Source of the DNA: Kitasatospora sp. MAP5-34
Lineage (GTDB): Bacteria; Actinomycetota; Actinomycetes; Streptomycetales; Streptomycetaceae
DNA length: 64,000 bases
NCBI RefSeq assembly: GCF_029894335.1
Contig: NZ_JARXZC010000008.1
Coordinates: 1-64,000, forward strand
Direction: 5' to 3'
Position 1 is the stretch's first letter, and each line of letters begins with the position of its first letter. Below are positions 51,917 to 64,000 of this stretch, in pieces. The notes beneath the pieces are model-generated. The model saw only the letters and a program-made list of their open reading frames with translations, made no database searches and was not told where the DNA came from. The translations under genes and the position numbers were made by a program.

Positions 51917-53062
51917 ATGCACGTCGCGCATCTGTCGCTCGCCGACTTCCGCTCCTACGCCCGGGCCGAGGTGCCCCTCGACCCGGGCGTGACGGCCTTC
52001 GTCGGCCCCAACGGGCAGGGGAAGACCAACCTGGTCGAGGCGATCGGCTACGTCGCCACCCTGGGCAGCCACCGGGTGGCCACCGACGCCCCGCTGATCC
52101 GGCTCGGTGCCGAGCGCGCGGTGGTCCGCACCAGCATCCTGCGTACCAGCTCGTCCGGTGACGCACGCACCACCCTGGTCGAGCTGGAGATCACCCCCGG
52201 CAAGGCCAACCGGGCCCGGATCAACCGCTCGGACAACGTCCGGCCGCGCGATGTCCTCGGGCTGCTGCGGACGGTGCTCTTCGCCCCCGAGGACCTCAGC
52301 CTGGTCAAGGGCGACCCGGGTGAGCGCCGCCGCTTCCTGGACGAGCTGCTCACCGCCCGCACCCCCCGGCTGGCCGGTGTCCGGCAGGACTACGAGCGGG
52401 TGCTGAAGCAGCGCAACGCCCTGCTGAAGACCGCGGCCGCCGCGCGCCGGGCGGGTGGCGGCCGCGGCGCCGACCTCTCCACGCTGGAGGTCTGGGACGG
52501 CCATCTCGCCCGGGCCGGCGCCGAACTGACGGCCTTCCGGCTGCAGCTGGTGGCCGCGCTCCAGCCGCTGGTGGCGCAGGCGTACGAGCAGCTGGCCCCG
52601 GGCGGCGGGGAGACGGTGCTGGAGTACCGCAGCTCCTTCGAGGGTGAGCGGCCGGGCAGCCGCGAGGAGGCCGAGCAGCAGCTGCTGGCGGCCCTGGAGG
52701 ACGTCCGGGCCCAGGAGATCGCCCGTGGCCTGACGCTGGTCGGCCCGCACCGCGACGAGCTGGGGCTGCGGCTCGGCCCGCTGCCCGCGAAGGGGTACGC
52801 GAGCCACGGTGAGTCCTGGTCGTACGCGCTGGCGCTGCGGCTGGCCTCGTACGAGCTGCTGCGCTCCGACGGCGGTGAGCCGGTGCTGATCCTGGACGAC
52901 GTCTTCGCCGAGCTCGACGCCCGGCGGCGGGACCGGCTGGCGGAGCTGGTCGCGGGGGCGGAGCAGGTCCTGGTGACGGCGGCGGTGCCGGAGGACGTGC
53001 CGAAGGCCCTGGCGGGCGCGCGGTTCGCGGTCGCGGACGGGGACGTGACGCGGCTCGTTTGA
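51917..53062 (+). CDS. recF: DNA replication and repair protein RecF
   Basis: A 381-residue SMC-like ATPase. Opening [19 protein letters not shown] and Walker [27 protein letters not shown]; signature region [43 protein letters not shown] (Walker B and D-loop). It loads RecA at gapped DNA with RecOR. ATG at 51917. It is 45 bases after gnd. A long inverted repeat follows the stop. Confidence 0.97.
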   Translation: MHVAHLSLADFRSYARAEVPLDPGVTAFVGPNGQGKTNLVEAIGYVATLGSHRVATDAPLIRLGAERAVVRTSILRTSSSGDARTTLVELEITPGKANRARINRSDNVRPRDVLGLLRTVLFAPEDLSLVKGDPGERRRFLDELLTARTPRLAGVRQDYERVLKQRNALLKTAAAARRAGGGRGADLSTLEVWDGHLARAGAELTAFRLQLVAALQPLVAQAYEQLAPGGGETVLEYRSSFEGERPGSREEAEQQLLAALEDVRAQEIARGLTLVGPHRDELGLRLGPLPAKGYASHGESWSYALALRLASYELLRSDGGEPVLILDDVFAELDARRRDRLAELVAGAEQVLVTAAVPEDVPKALAGARFAVADGDVTRLV

Positions 53063-53069
53063 CGGCCCT

Positions 53070-53175
53070 CGGGGGCGCGGGGCCCTGCTTGATGAACCGC
53101 GTGTGCGACGAGGGCTCTACGAAGGTGCACGGTTGCGCGCGCACGCAGTTGATCAAACAGAGTCCCGCGCCCCTG
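53070..53175. repeat. Intergenic inverted-repeat element (Streptomyces GGGGCGCGGGG...CCCCGCGCCCC type)
   Basis: About 106 bases between recF and the DUF721 gene. The ends (53070-53092 and 53152-53175) are imperfect inverted repeats that begin CGGGGGCGCGGGGC...TTGAT and finish ATCAAAC...CCCGCGCCCCTG. Their sequence resembles the short non-coding palindromic elements scattered between Streptomyces genes. It would fold as a long hairpin and could terminate recF transcription. Confidence 0.6.
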
Positions 53176-53233
53176 AAGTGCCCGCCCCGAGCCGTAAACT
53201 GGACTGTCCACAGCCTGGGGAAAGGAGATCGCC

Positions 53234-53758
53234 GTGAGCGATCCGGATGCGCGGACCCCGGAGCTGTCGGGTGTGGATCTGGCCAGGGTGGCGCTGCGTG
53301 CGGCGAAGGAGCAGGCGCGGCAGCGGGGCGAGCAGGTGCGGGAGAAGCGTGAGGCGAAGCGGCACGGGCTGCGCAGCGGAGCGCGGGCGGACGGCCGTGA
53401 TCCGGTGCCGTTGGGGGCGGCGCTGAACCGGTTGATCACCGAGCGGGGCTGGGAGGCGCCGGCGGCGGTGGGCGGGGTGATGGGGCGTTGGTCGCAGATC
53501 GTCGGTCCGGACATCGCGGCGCACTGTGAGCCGAAGCACTTCGCCGAGGCCGAGGCGGTGCTCACCGTGCAGTGCGACTCCACCGCCTGGGCGACCCAAC
53601 TCCGGCTTTTGGCACGCCAGTTGGTGGCCCGCCTGAATCACGAGCTGGGCCACGGCACGGTCCGGGTGATCAAGGTGCAGGGGCCGGACGCACCGGCCCG
53701 GAGCTACGGCCGGCTGCGCGCGCCGGGAAGCAAGGGGCCCGGCGACACCTGGGGCTAG
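53234..53758 (+). CDS. DUF721/DciA-like protein
   Basis: A 174-residue basic protein. The N-terminal helix is charged (LARVALRAAKEQARQRGEQVREKREAKRHG). The DUF721 domain spans LGAALNRLITERGWEAPAAVGGVMGRWSQIVGPDIAAHCEPKHFAEAEAVLTVQCDSTAWATQLRLLARQLVARLNHELG (KH-like fold). DUF721 includes DciA, the ancestral DnaB-helicase operator that loads helicase in bacteria without DnaC. Being between recF and gyrB and in a genome with DnaB nearby, a DciA role is likely. A GTG starts the frame at 53234 after GGAAAGGAGATCGCC. Confidence 0.9.
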   Translation: MSDPDARTPELSGVDLARVALRAAKEQARQRGEQVREKREAKRHGLRSGARADGRDPVPLGAALNRLITERGWEAPAAVGGVMGRWSQIVGPDIAAHCEPKHFAEAEAVLTVQCDSTAWATQLRLLARQLVARLNHELGHGTVRVIKVQGPDAPARSYGRLRAPGSKGPGDTWG

Positions 53759-53806
53759 TGGAGGGGGAAGCTCCGGAACCCCTGACGGCCCTTTTGCGGC
53801 CGCTAA

Positions 53807-56038
<2,232 letters not shown>

Positions 56039-56094
56039 CCGGGCCCGTCCCGCTCAAACGTAACCAGTCACGCGTGAAAGGAAACTGACCACCA

Positions 56095-58761
<2,667 letters not shown>

Positions 58762-58906
58762 CCGCAAGCCTTGGTGGCCGGTACCCGCCCCCTGCTGGGC
58801 GGGTACCGGCCACTGACCGGTCCCGGGCAATCGGCCCGGGTACCGGAAGAGGACTGAAACGACCAGGGCGGATCGCCGGCCTGGCGGGTTGATGCGGAGG
58901 ACCAGG

Positions 58907-59644
58907 GTGAGTGGAGCCACGGGTGCTGCGGGAGGTGCCGCGGGGGGCGGCCTGCCGGGCGCCGCACAGAGCGGGATGCCGTACGGCGGCGGGCCGCAGC
59001 CTCCGGCCGAGCACCCGGCCGCGTCCACCTCGCTGATGCCGCCGGTGGCCTCGGCGGGTCAGGGCGGGACGTACGGCGGCGCACCGCAGCCGCCGGCCCA
59101 GCCGCCGGCGGCGGGGTTCTCGACGCCGACGACGTACGCCAAGGGTCAGCCGACCCCCGCACGCGGCACCCGGGTCAACTCGGGTGCCCCCGCTGCCCCG
59201 GCCGCCCGGCGCGGCGGCCCGGCCCAGTCGGGCGGCCCGGTCGGCCAGCAGGCCGGCGGACTCTCGGGCCGGGTCCGCAAGGCCCGGCTGCGGGTGACCA
59301 GGGCCGACCCCTGGTCGGTGATGAAGGTGAGCTTCCTGCTCTCCCTCGCGGTGGGCATCATCATGATCGTCGCGGCTGCGGTGCTCTGGATGACGCTGGA
59401 CGGGCTGGGTGTCTTCACCTCGCTCAACAGCACCCTGAAGGAGGTCACCGGCTCCGCCGACGGCGCCAGCAGCGTGAACCTAATGGACTACATCGGCTTC
59501 AGCTCGGTGATGCTCTTCACCACCCTGATCGCGGTGGTGGACGTGATCCTGATGACGGCGCTGGCGACCCTGTCGGCCTTCATCTACAACACGGCCGCCG
59601 GATTCACGGGCGGCATCGAGCTGACGCTCGCGGAAGAGGACTGA
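58907..59644 (+). CDS. DUF3566-family membrane protein
   Basis: A 245-residue protein. About 120 N-terminal residues are Gly/Pro/Ala-rich and disordered. The DUF3566 domain is KARLRVTRADPWSVMKVSFLLSLAVGIIMIVAAAVLWMTLDGLGVF (helix 1) ... LFTTLIAVVDVILMTALATLSAFIYNTAAGFTGGIELTL (helix 2). It is always found beside gyrA in actinobacteria; mycobacterial homologues (CwsA/CrgA-neighbour type) are envelope proteins, but the role is unknown. A GTG at 58907 follows GCGGAGGACCAGG; an in-frame TTG-ATG upstream at 58889 is less likely. Confidence 0.88.
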   Translation: MSGATGAAGGAAGGGLPGAAQSGMPYGGGPQPPAEHPAASTSLMPPVASAGQGGTYGGAPQPPAQPPAAGFSTPTTYAKGQPTPARGTRVNSGAPAAPAARRGGPAQSGGPVGQQAGGLSGRVRKARLRVTRADPWSVMKVSFLLSLAVGIIMIVAAAVLWMTLDGLGVFTSLNSTLKEVTGSADGASSVNLMDYIGFSSVMLFTTLIAVVDVILMTALATLSAFIYNTAAGFTGGIELTLAEED

Positions 59645-59728
59645 GAGTCCGCAGCTCGGACTTGGCTGCGAGCCAGGGTTCACCGATTGCCTGACGGACC
59701 GTCGGGAAATATCGGGCACTGCGGAATG

Positions 59729-59767
59729 AGCGGGCCCCGGAGGCTGTTCCAGCCTCCGGGGCCCGCT
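59729..59767. terminator. Terminator after the DUF3566 gene
   Basis: A perfect 17-bp stem (59729-59745 with 59751-59767) with a GTTCC loop, 85 bases past the stop. Confidence 0.85.
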
Positions 59768-59895
59768 GACGTTCGGGTGACAGCTGTGGCGTTCCGGCGT
59801 GCCGAGCGGCGTTGCCGAGGGCGCGGTGGATTAGCTGTCCGCGATGTCCGGGGCCGGGCAGGTGACGGGTGGGTTCGGCTGGTCGGAGGTGCGCG

Positions 59896-61299
59896 GTGGC
59901 GCGGATCGCAACGCAGTTGGTCGGAGCGCTGGAAGAACTGCTGGGGGCCCGCCTCCCGCTCCGGGTGCAGGCCTGGGACGGCAGCGCGGCCGGACCGCCG
60001 GACGCACCCCTGGTGGTGCTCCGCAACCGCCGCGCGCTGCGCCGGCTGGTCTGGCAGCCGGGCGAGCTCGGCCTGGCCCGGGCGTACGTCTCGGGGGACC
60101 TGGACCTGGCGCCCGACGCGGACCTGTACGACGTGCTGACGGCCGTCGCCCGGTTCTCCGAGCGCCCCGACCTCCAGGACCTGCGGTTCGGCCTCCGGGA
60201 CGCCGTAGGGCCCAAGGGCCGCCGACTGGCCGCCGCCGCGCTGCGGGCCGGTGCGCTCGGGCCACAGCCCACCCCGCCGCCCGAGGAGGCCCGCCCGGCC
60301 GAGGGGCGGCTGCACAGCCGGGGCCGCGACCGGGCGGCGATCAGCCACCACTACGACGTGGGCAACGACTTCTACGCCCTGGTGCTGGGCTCCTCGATGG
60401 TCTACTCCTGCGCGTACTGGGAGCCGGGCGCCAAGAGCCTGGAGGGCGCCCAGGAGGCCAAACTCGACCTGATCTGCCGCAAGCTGGGCCTGCGGCCCGG
60501 GATGCGGCTGCTGGACGTCGGCTGCGGCTGGGGTTCGCTGGTGATCCACGCGGCCCGGCACTACGGCGTCAGCGCGGTCGGGGTGTCCATCTCGGCCGAG
60601 CAGGTCGCGCTGGCCCGGGAGCGGGTCTCGGAGGCCGGTCTGAGCGGTCGGGTGGAGATCCGGCTGCAGGACTACCGGGAGATCCAGGACGGCCCCTTCG
60701 ACGCGATCTCCAGCGTCGGCATGGCCGAACACGTCGGCACCTCCCAGTACCTGACGTACGCGGCCGGGCTCTACCAACTGCTCACCCCGGGCGGACGGCT
60801 GCTCAACCACCAGATCGCCCGCCGCCCGAGCTGCCCCGGCGAACCGTACGTGACCAGCCCGTTCATAGAGCGGTACGTCTTCCCGGACGGTGAGCTCTCA
60901 CCGGTCGGCAGCACGGTCTCGCTGCTGGAACAGGCCGGCTTCGAGGTCCGCGACGTCGAGTCGCTCCGCGAGCACTACGGCCTGACGCTGCGGGAGTGGG
61001 TCTCCAACCTGGAGGCCAACTGGACCGAAGCCGTCCGCTCGGTCGGGCGCGGCCGGGCCCGGGTCTGGCGCCTCTACATGGCAGCCTGCGCCCTCGCCTT
61101 CGAGGAGAACCGCATCGGGGTCAACCAGGTCCTCGCCGTCCGCACCGGCACCGCCGGCGACAGCGGCCTCCCAGCCACCCGCCGGCAGTGGCTGGGCGCC
61201 GGCCGGGACGCGGCCCTCGGCGACCTCGGGCCCGGAGGCGAACCCGCAGCTGGAGTGCCCGGAGGAACGGATTTGGGAGATCGGCCGACGGTCCGCTAA
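59896..61299 (+). CDS. Cyclopropane-fatty-acyl-phospholipid synthase family methyltransferase
   Basis: A 467-residue SAM-dependent enzyme. The N-terminal about 120 residues resemble the CFA N-domain (LPLRVQAWDGS, GELGLARAYVSGDLDL). The catalytic domain has ISHHYDVGNDFYALVLGSSMVYSCAYWE, the SAM motif RLLDVGCGWGSLVIHAARHYGVSAVGVSIS, SSVGMAEHVG (bicarbonate-site Glu/His region) and FIERYVFPDGELSP. It methylates or cyclopropanates unsaturated acyl chains of membrane lipids. A GTG at 59896 follows CGGAGGTGCGC; the frame opens at 59869. tRNA-Ile is 16 bases after its stop. Confidence 0.92.
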   Translation: MARIATQLVGALEELLGARLPLRVQAWDGSAAGPPDAPLVVLRNRRALRRLVWQPGELGLARAYVSGDLDLAPDADLYDVLTAVARFSERPDLQDLRFGLRDAVGPKGRRLAAAALRAGALGPQPTPPPEEARPAEGRLHSRGRDRAAISHHYDVGNDFYALVLGSSMVYSCAYWEPGAKSLEGAQEAKLDLICRKLGLRPGMRLLDVGCGWGSLVIHAARHYGVSAVGVSISAEQVALARERVSEAGLSGRVEIRLQDYREIQDGPFDAISSVGMAEHVGTSQYLTYAAGLYQLLTPGGRLLNHQIARRPSCPGEPYVTSPFIERYVFPDGELSPVGSTVSLLEQAGFEVRDVESLREHYGLTLREWVSNLEANWTEAVRSVGRGRARVWRLYMAACALAFEENRIGVNQVLAVRTGTAGDSGLPATRRQWLGAGRDAALGDLGPGGEPAAGVPGGTDLGDRPTVR

Positions 61300-61315
61300 T
61301 CTTTGAGTGCGGCAA

Positions 61316-61389
61316 GGGCCTATAGCTCAGACGGTTAGAGCGCTTCCCTGATAAGGAAGAGGCCACAGGTTCAAGTCCTGTTAGGCCCA
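61316..61389 (+). tRNA. tRNA-Ile (GAU)
   Basis: 74 bases. Acceptor GGGCCTA pairs with TAGGCCC; D-arm AGCTCAGACGGTTAGAGC; anticodon stem TTCCC/GGAAG with loop CTGATAA giving anticodon GAU; TpsiC loop GGTTCAAGTCC; discriminator A. CCA is not fully encoded (ACC then TGC). Right after the CFA-like gene, a usual place for it near gyrA in Streptomyces. Confidence 0.97.
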
Positions 61390-61692
61390 CCTGCAAAGAA
61401 GGCCCGGAGTGATCTCACTCCGGGCCTTCTGCTTGTTCCCGACGGAGTTGCTTCGGCAGGTAGGTCGGATGGCGTGACCGTGGTCACTTCCGGTGGTTGT
61501 ACTTGGTGCGCAGAGGCATCTTGGGGTGGACGACTCGAAACTGCTGTGAATTTGGGGATAGCCGGCGTCAGTACCGGTCATTGGATCTGTGGACGTAGCG
61601 CGACCTTTGCTCCTGCTGGCGGATGCTCCAGCCCCCGTACGCCCTGGGTGAAAGGGCGGTCCACCGTTCACTCCAACCATGGAGGCATCCCC
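61390..61692. other. Region between tRNA-Ile and the HTH-like paralogue
   Basis: About 300 bases. A hairpin GGCCCGGAG...CTCCGGGCC directly after the tRNA (61403-61429) looks like its terminator. Further on are a GTGACC-GT-GGTCAC dyad (61474-61487) and a GTGAA/TTCAC stem (61649-61672) before the degenerate gene. No gene is convincing. Confidence 0.6.
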
Positions 61693-61918
61693 ATGTCCAT
61701 GAAGCTGCCCTGCTCGAGTCCCGGACGCTCCGCGAGAGCCTGAGCGAGCGCGTCGACGCGCTCGACAAGGTCAAGGCGCTGTCCCTGCTGCCGGACGGGG
61801 TCCACGTCACCACGCAGATGGTCGCCGACTACTTCGAGGTCGGCGAGAGGGCCGTCAACTCGCTCGTCCAGCGGCACCGGGCCGAGCTGGAGGGAAACGG
61901 GTTCGTCGTTCTGCGGCC

Positions 61919-61927
61919 TGTGGATAA
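61919..61927 (-). promoter_or_regulatory. Perfect DnaA box inside the paralogue
   Basis: TTATCCACA on the minus strand. It encodes the VDN of RPVDN on the coding strand, the same tripeptide/box pairing as in the 26-kb gene. Confidence 0.6.
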
Positions 61928-61936
61928 CTCTGGATT

Positions 61937-61961
61937 CGTTGGCTTCAACTTGAAGCCAACG
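61937..61961. repeat. Perfect inverted repeat inside the paralogue
   Basis: CGTTGGCTTCAA-C-TTGAAGCCAACG, 12-bp arms with one central base. It sits about 16 codons before RRAVLN, the same place as the different inverted repeat of the 26-kb gene. Confidence 0.8.
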
Positions 61962-62558
61962 CAGGTCAGGGGGCGTTGGATGGCGATCTACCCCCGCCGG
62001 GCCGTCCTCAACATCGCGATGCTGCTGCGGGACAGCGAGGTCGCGCGGAGCGTGCGGCGGTACCTGCTCGACGCGGAGCGGGCGGGACGCGAGCCGCAGG
62101 CGGGCCCGTACCTCGACTTCGACTTCGAGGGGATGGCCGTGGAGTTGGAGCGACGGTTGCTGGCCGGGACGGTCGGGGAGCGGCTGGCGCGCTGCGAGGC
62201 GATGTTGATCGCGGACCGGGTGCTGGTCGGAGCCATGAGCGCGCGGCTGTGCGAGGTGGCGGCGGATGTCCGGGAGCTGCGGCGGGGGCGATGGGTGTGG
62301 CGGCGCTGAGGGGGCCGTGACGGGCGCCGGTATGACAGGAGGCGCGGCGTCAATCCTGTGCTCGGATCGGCCGGTTGGAGGTGATGGCGGCCACCCGGGA
62401 ACCGGTTACCGGTGTGTATCATCGGCCGCAGGGCGGTCTGCCACCAGGGCCGCTGGTTCGTGCTCGTACACCCGAGGACTCGCGAGGTGGTCTCTTCCCC
62501 TTCAGGGAGAGCTCTGCTGAGTCCGCCCCCATGTAAGCAAGAAGGACGAGGTCCCGCG

Positions 62559-62687
62559 GTGAAGAAGCTTCTCCTGGTCGCCCTGGTCGCCCTCGGCGGC
62601 TTCTTTGTCTACCGTCAGGTCCAGGCGGACCGTGCCGAGCAGGACCTGTGGACCGAGGCGACCGACCCGGTCCCCGCCTCCCGCTGA
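62559..62687 (+). CDS. DLW-39 family miniprotein
   Basis: A 42-residue protein: one N-terminal membrane-like helix (KKLLLVALVALGGFFVYRQ) followed by a short tail containing DLW and acidic residues (AEQDLWTEATDPV). This is the DLW-39 family, found between tRNA-Ile and tRNA-Ala near gyrA in actinobacteria. The function is unknown. The GTG at 62559 follows GAAGGACGAGGTCC. Confidence 0.88.
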   Translation: MKKLLLVALVALGGFFVYRQVQADRAEQDLWTEATDPVPASR

Positions 62688-62853
62688 GGCACTGCCGCTG
62701 AGGCATCGGACGATCTTTCGGGGGCCGCTCGCGGTCTCCCCGTCGGGTCGGTCCTGACCGGACGGCCAGGACCGACCCGCGATCCCGCTCAGACGGATAC
62801 CTGCTCACAGATTGTCCGCCGGAGCGGGTACGCTGGTGCGCAGCAAACCGCAC

Positions 62854-62926
62854 GGGGCTTTAGCTCAGTTGGTAGAGCGCTGCCTTTGCAAGGCAGATGT
62901 CAGGAGTTCGAGTCTCCTAAGCTCCA
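62854..62926 (+). tRNA. tRNA-Ala (UGC)
   Basis: 73 bases. Acceptor GGGGCTT pairs with AAGCTCC (one G-U); D-arm AGCTCAGTTGGTAGAGC; anticodon loop CTTTGCAAG with TGC; TpsiC loop AGTTCGAGTCT; discriminator A. CCA is not encoded in full. Confidence 0.97.
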
Positions 62927-62935
62927 CGTGCACGG

Positions 62936-62965
62936 ACGCCCCGGACCGATAATGGTCCGGGGCGT
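62936..62965 (+). terminator. Terminator after tRNA-Ala
   Basis: A perfect 12-bp stem (62936-62947 with 62954-62965) with a 6-base loop lies 9 bases after the tRNA. Confidence 0.85.
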
Positions 62966-63024
62966 TCGTCGTCCCGGCGTTCGTTGTCCCGGTGCGAGTG
63001 TGCGAGCGGGAGGCAGGTGGGTCG

Positions 63025-63669
63025 GTGGCTCGGAGCGGAGCGCGGCGGCCGGAGCCGCTCACGGGTGCGGCACCCGGGTCGGCACGGGTCTGGTACGCGG
63101 CATACGGCTCGAACATGAATCTCGACCGGCTGGTCTGCTATCTGGCCGGGGGCCGGCCGTCCGGTGGGGCCCGGGAGTATCCGGGTTGCCGGGATCGGCG
63201 GCGGCCGGCGCGGGCGGTTCCCGTGCTGTTGCCCGGGCGGCTCTACTTCGCGTTCGAATCGCGGGTGTGGACCGGCGGGATGGGCTTCTACGACCCGATG
63301 GACCCGGGCGAGATGCCCGCCCGTGCCTACCTGCTGACGGCTGGCCAGTTCTCGGACGTCGCGGCCCAGGAGATGCACCGGGCTCCCGGGCCCGACCTGG
63401 ACCTGAGTGGGGTGCTGGCGACGGGACGGGCCCGGCTCGGTCCGGGCCGGTACGAGACGCTGGTCTGTCCCGGTGTGCTGGACGGGTACCCCGTGCTGAC
63501 GTTCACCGCCCCCTGGCGGAGCGCGGAGGCCGAGCTGAACGCGCCGTCGGCCGCCTATCTGGGGCATCTCAGCGAAGGTCTGGCCGCCGCCCACGGCTGG
63601 AGCGAGGCGCGGATCGCCGCCTACCTGGGCAGTCGTCCGGGCGCCCGGACGGGTCGGTCGGCGCAGTAG
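63025..63669 (+). CDS. Gamma-glutamylcyclotransferase-fold protein
   Basis: A 214-residue protein with the GGCT/BtrG signature VWYAAYGSNMNLDRLVCYL near the start (Y-G-S-N, substrate-cradle motif), FESRVWTGGMGFYDP, and a helical C-terminus (LGHLSEGLAAAHGWSEARIAAYL). Homologues at this place in Streptomyces are often labelled 'histone deacetylase', which the sequence does not support. The expected acid residue of GGCT enzymes is not certain here. A GTG at 63025 follows GGGAGGCAGGTGG; the frame opens at 62992. Confidence 0.75.
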   Translation: MARSGARRPEPLTGAAPGSARVWYAAYGSNMNLDRLVCYLAGGRPSGGAREYPGCRDRRRPARAVPVLLPGRLYFAFESRVWTGGMGFYDPMDPGEMPARAYLLTAGQFSDVAAQEMHRAPGPDLDLSGVLATGRARLGPGRYETLVCPGVLDGYPVLTFTAPWRSAEAELNAPSAAYLGHLSEGLAAAHGWSEARIAAYLGSRPGARTGRSAQ

Positions 63670-63704
63670 GCAGTAGCGGTACGAGCGGTAGGAGCGCACG
63701 AAAG

Positions 63705-63737
63705 GGCCGCCGGCCCGGTGCGGCAGGGGCGGCGGCC
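63705..63737. terminator. Possible convergent terminator
   Basis: An 8-bp stem GGCCGCCG/CGGCGGCC (17-base loop) lies between the plus-strand GGCT-like gene and the minus-strand gene entering from the right. GC-rich inverted repeats arise easily here, so this is tentative. Confidence 0.4.
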
Positions 63738-63777
63738 GATTCGGCTCAGGTGCGGGGTGGGTGCGGGGTGGGACGCG

Positions 63778-64000
63778 TCAGTGCGGCTTGCGCGGGTCGT
63801 GCGGCTTGGGGCGGTCGCCGGGGGCCGGGTGGCCGGGCTCGGGGTCAGGGGCGGGGTCCGGGTCCGGGGTGGGAGCGGGGTTGGGGTTGGAAGAGACACT
63901 ATGTGAGCCGTTCAGCATGCTGTCGCCCATCGGGGAACCTCCGGCGGTGCCATAGGGGGTGTCCTGGCCGGCCGAGGGCTCGACCAGCCATTCCGGCGCG
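63778..64000 (-). CDS. C-terminus of an unidentified protein (partial)
   Basis: The last about 74 codons of a minus-strand gene that enters from beyond the window; stop TGA at 63778-63780. The sequence reads WLVEPSAGQDTPYG, then a Pro/Asp-rich, poorly conserved tail (NPNPAPTPDPDPAPDPEPG ... DRPKPHDPRKPH). Codon positions are consistent with a coding frame (continuous, high third-position GC). No family can be named from this part. Confidence 0.6.
   Translation of the reverse strand, partial: APEWLVEPSAGQDTPYGTAGGSPMGDSMLNGSHSVSSNPNPAPTPDPDPAPDPEPGHPAPGDRPKPHDPRKPH

Larger units (their letters stand above)
61693..62309 (+). pseudogene. Frameshifted paralogue of the HTH-like gene at 25897
   Basis: About 205 residues share the pattern of the 26-kb protein: LLESRTLRESLSERVDALDKVKALSLLPDGVHVTTQMVADYFEVGERAVNSLV and RRAVLNIAMLLRDSEVARSVRRYLLDAERAG. 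The expected start is ATG TCC AT(C) GAA at 61693, preceded by GGAGG, but one base is missing in codon 3, so that ATG runs into TGA at 61741-61743. Reading in the homologous frame would need the ATG at 61623, which has no good RBS and gives unrelated residues. I call it a likely one-base-deletion pseudogene; a sequencing error or alternative start is possible. It carries a perfect internal inverted repeat and a DnaA box. Confidence 0.7.

Noticed and set aside
63621..63899. Pro/Arg-rich minus-strand frame at the right end
   Set aside because: The frame ending at 63778 is continuous to the window edge and fits the C-terminus of an incoming gene better; the alternative frame is its overlap.

Overview
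The window is about 64 kb of very GC-rich DNA around a chromosomal replication origin. Gene order, GTG starts, parS sequences (GTTTCACGTGAAAC), a large oriC between dnaA and dnaN, and many family members place it in the Streptomycetaceae (Streptomyces or Kitasatospora). That assignment rests on gene content and order, not on a database search.

Left arm (1-7600): the end of a phosphohexomutase gene and manA, then mixed accessory genes. These are a half-deleted PRPP synthetase, a VOC-protein/AraC-regulator pair, an alpha/beta hydrolase, a DUF4097 protein divergent from a two-domain HTH/GbsR-type regulator, a truncated Lrp/AsnC regulator, an M20 amidohydrolase and a SnoaL-like protein. The two broken genes suggest a decaying, rearranged region.

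Replication/cell-wall block (7643-28234): dnaB, whose P-loop is interrupted by a 419-residue class-3-type intein; a MATE transporter; the rpsF-ssb-rpsR-rplI cluster; a small membrane protein; FemX-type and alanine-racemase-like proteins; a membrane glycosyltransferase; a class A PBP; a PadR regulator; inositol-phosphate synthase; an MFS transporter; an unrecognised HTH-like gene surrounded by RNA hairpins; and the CCA-adding enzyme.

Envelope, redox and partition block (28528-46070): a DUF6049 membrane protein, MurJ with a separate pseudokinase, SigM with its zinc anti-sigma factor, trxB-trxA behind a SigR-type promoter, a GNAT protein, parB-parA, rsmG, jag, yidC, yidD, rnpA and rpmH. Eight perfect parS sites lie between 13995 and 43203, all on the rpmH side of dnaA.

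Origin and right arm (46671-64000): dnaA, oriC (24 DnaA-box-like sequences), dnaN, gnd, recF, a DUF721 gene, gyrB, gyrA, a DUF3566 membrane protein, a cyclopropane-fatty-acid-synthase-like methyltransferase, tRNA-Ile(GAU), a frameshifted paralogue of the 26-kb gene, a DLW-39 miniprotein, tRNA-Ala(UGC), a gamma-glutamylcyclotransferase-fold protein, and the proline-rich end of a gene leaving the window.

The strongest non-routine signals are: the DnaB intein with W/C/T catalytic residues and cysteine knuckles in its endonuclease; a pair of related genes flanking oriC, each with a perfect inverted repeat at the same internal position and perfect DnaA boxes in its coding sequence, one of them with a leader hairpin that buries its ribosome binding site; a 48-bp palindrome containing parS between trxB and trxA; and two parS sites inside the sigM coding sequence.
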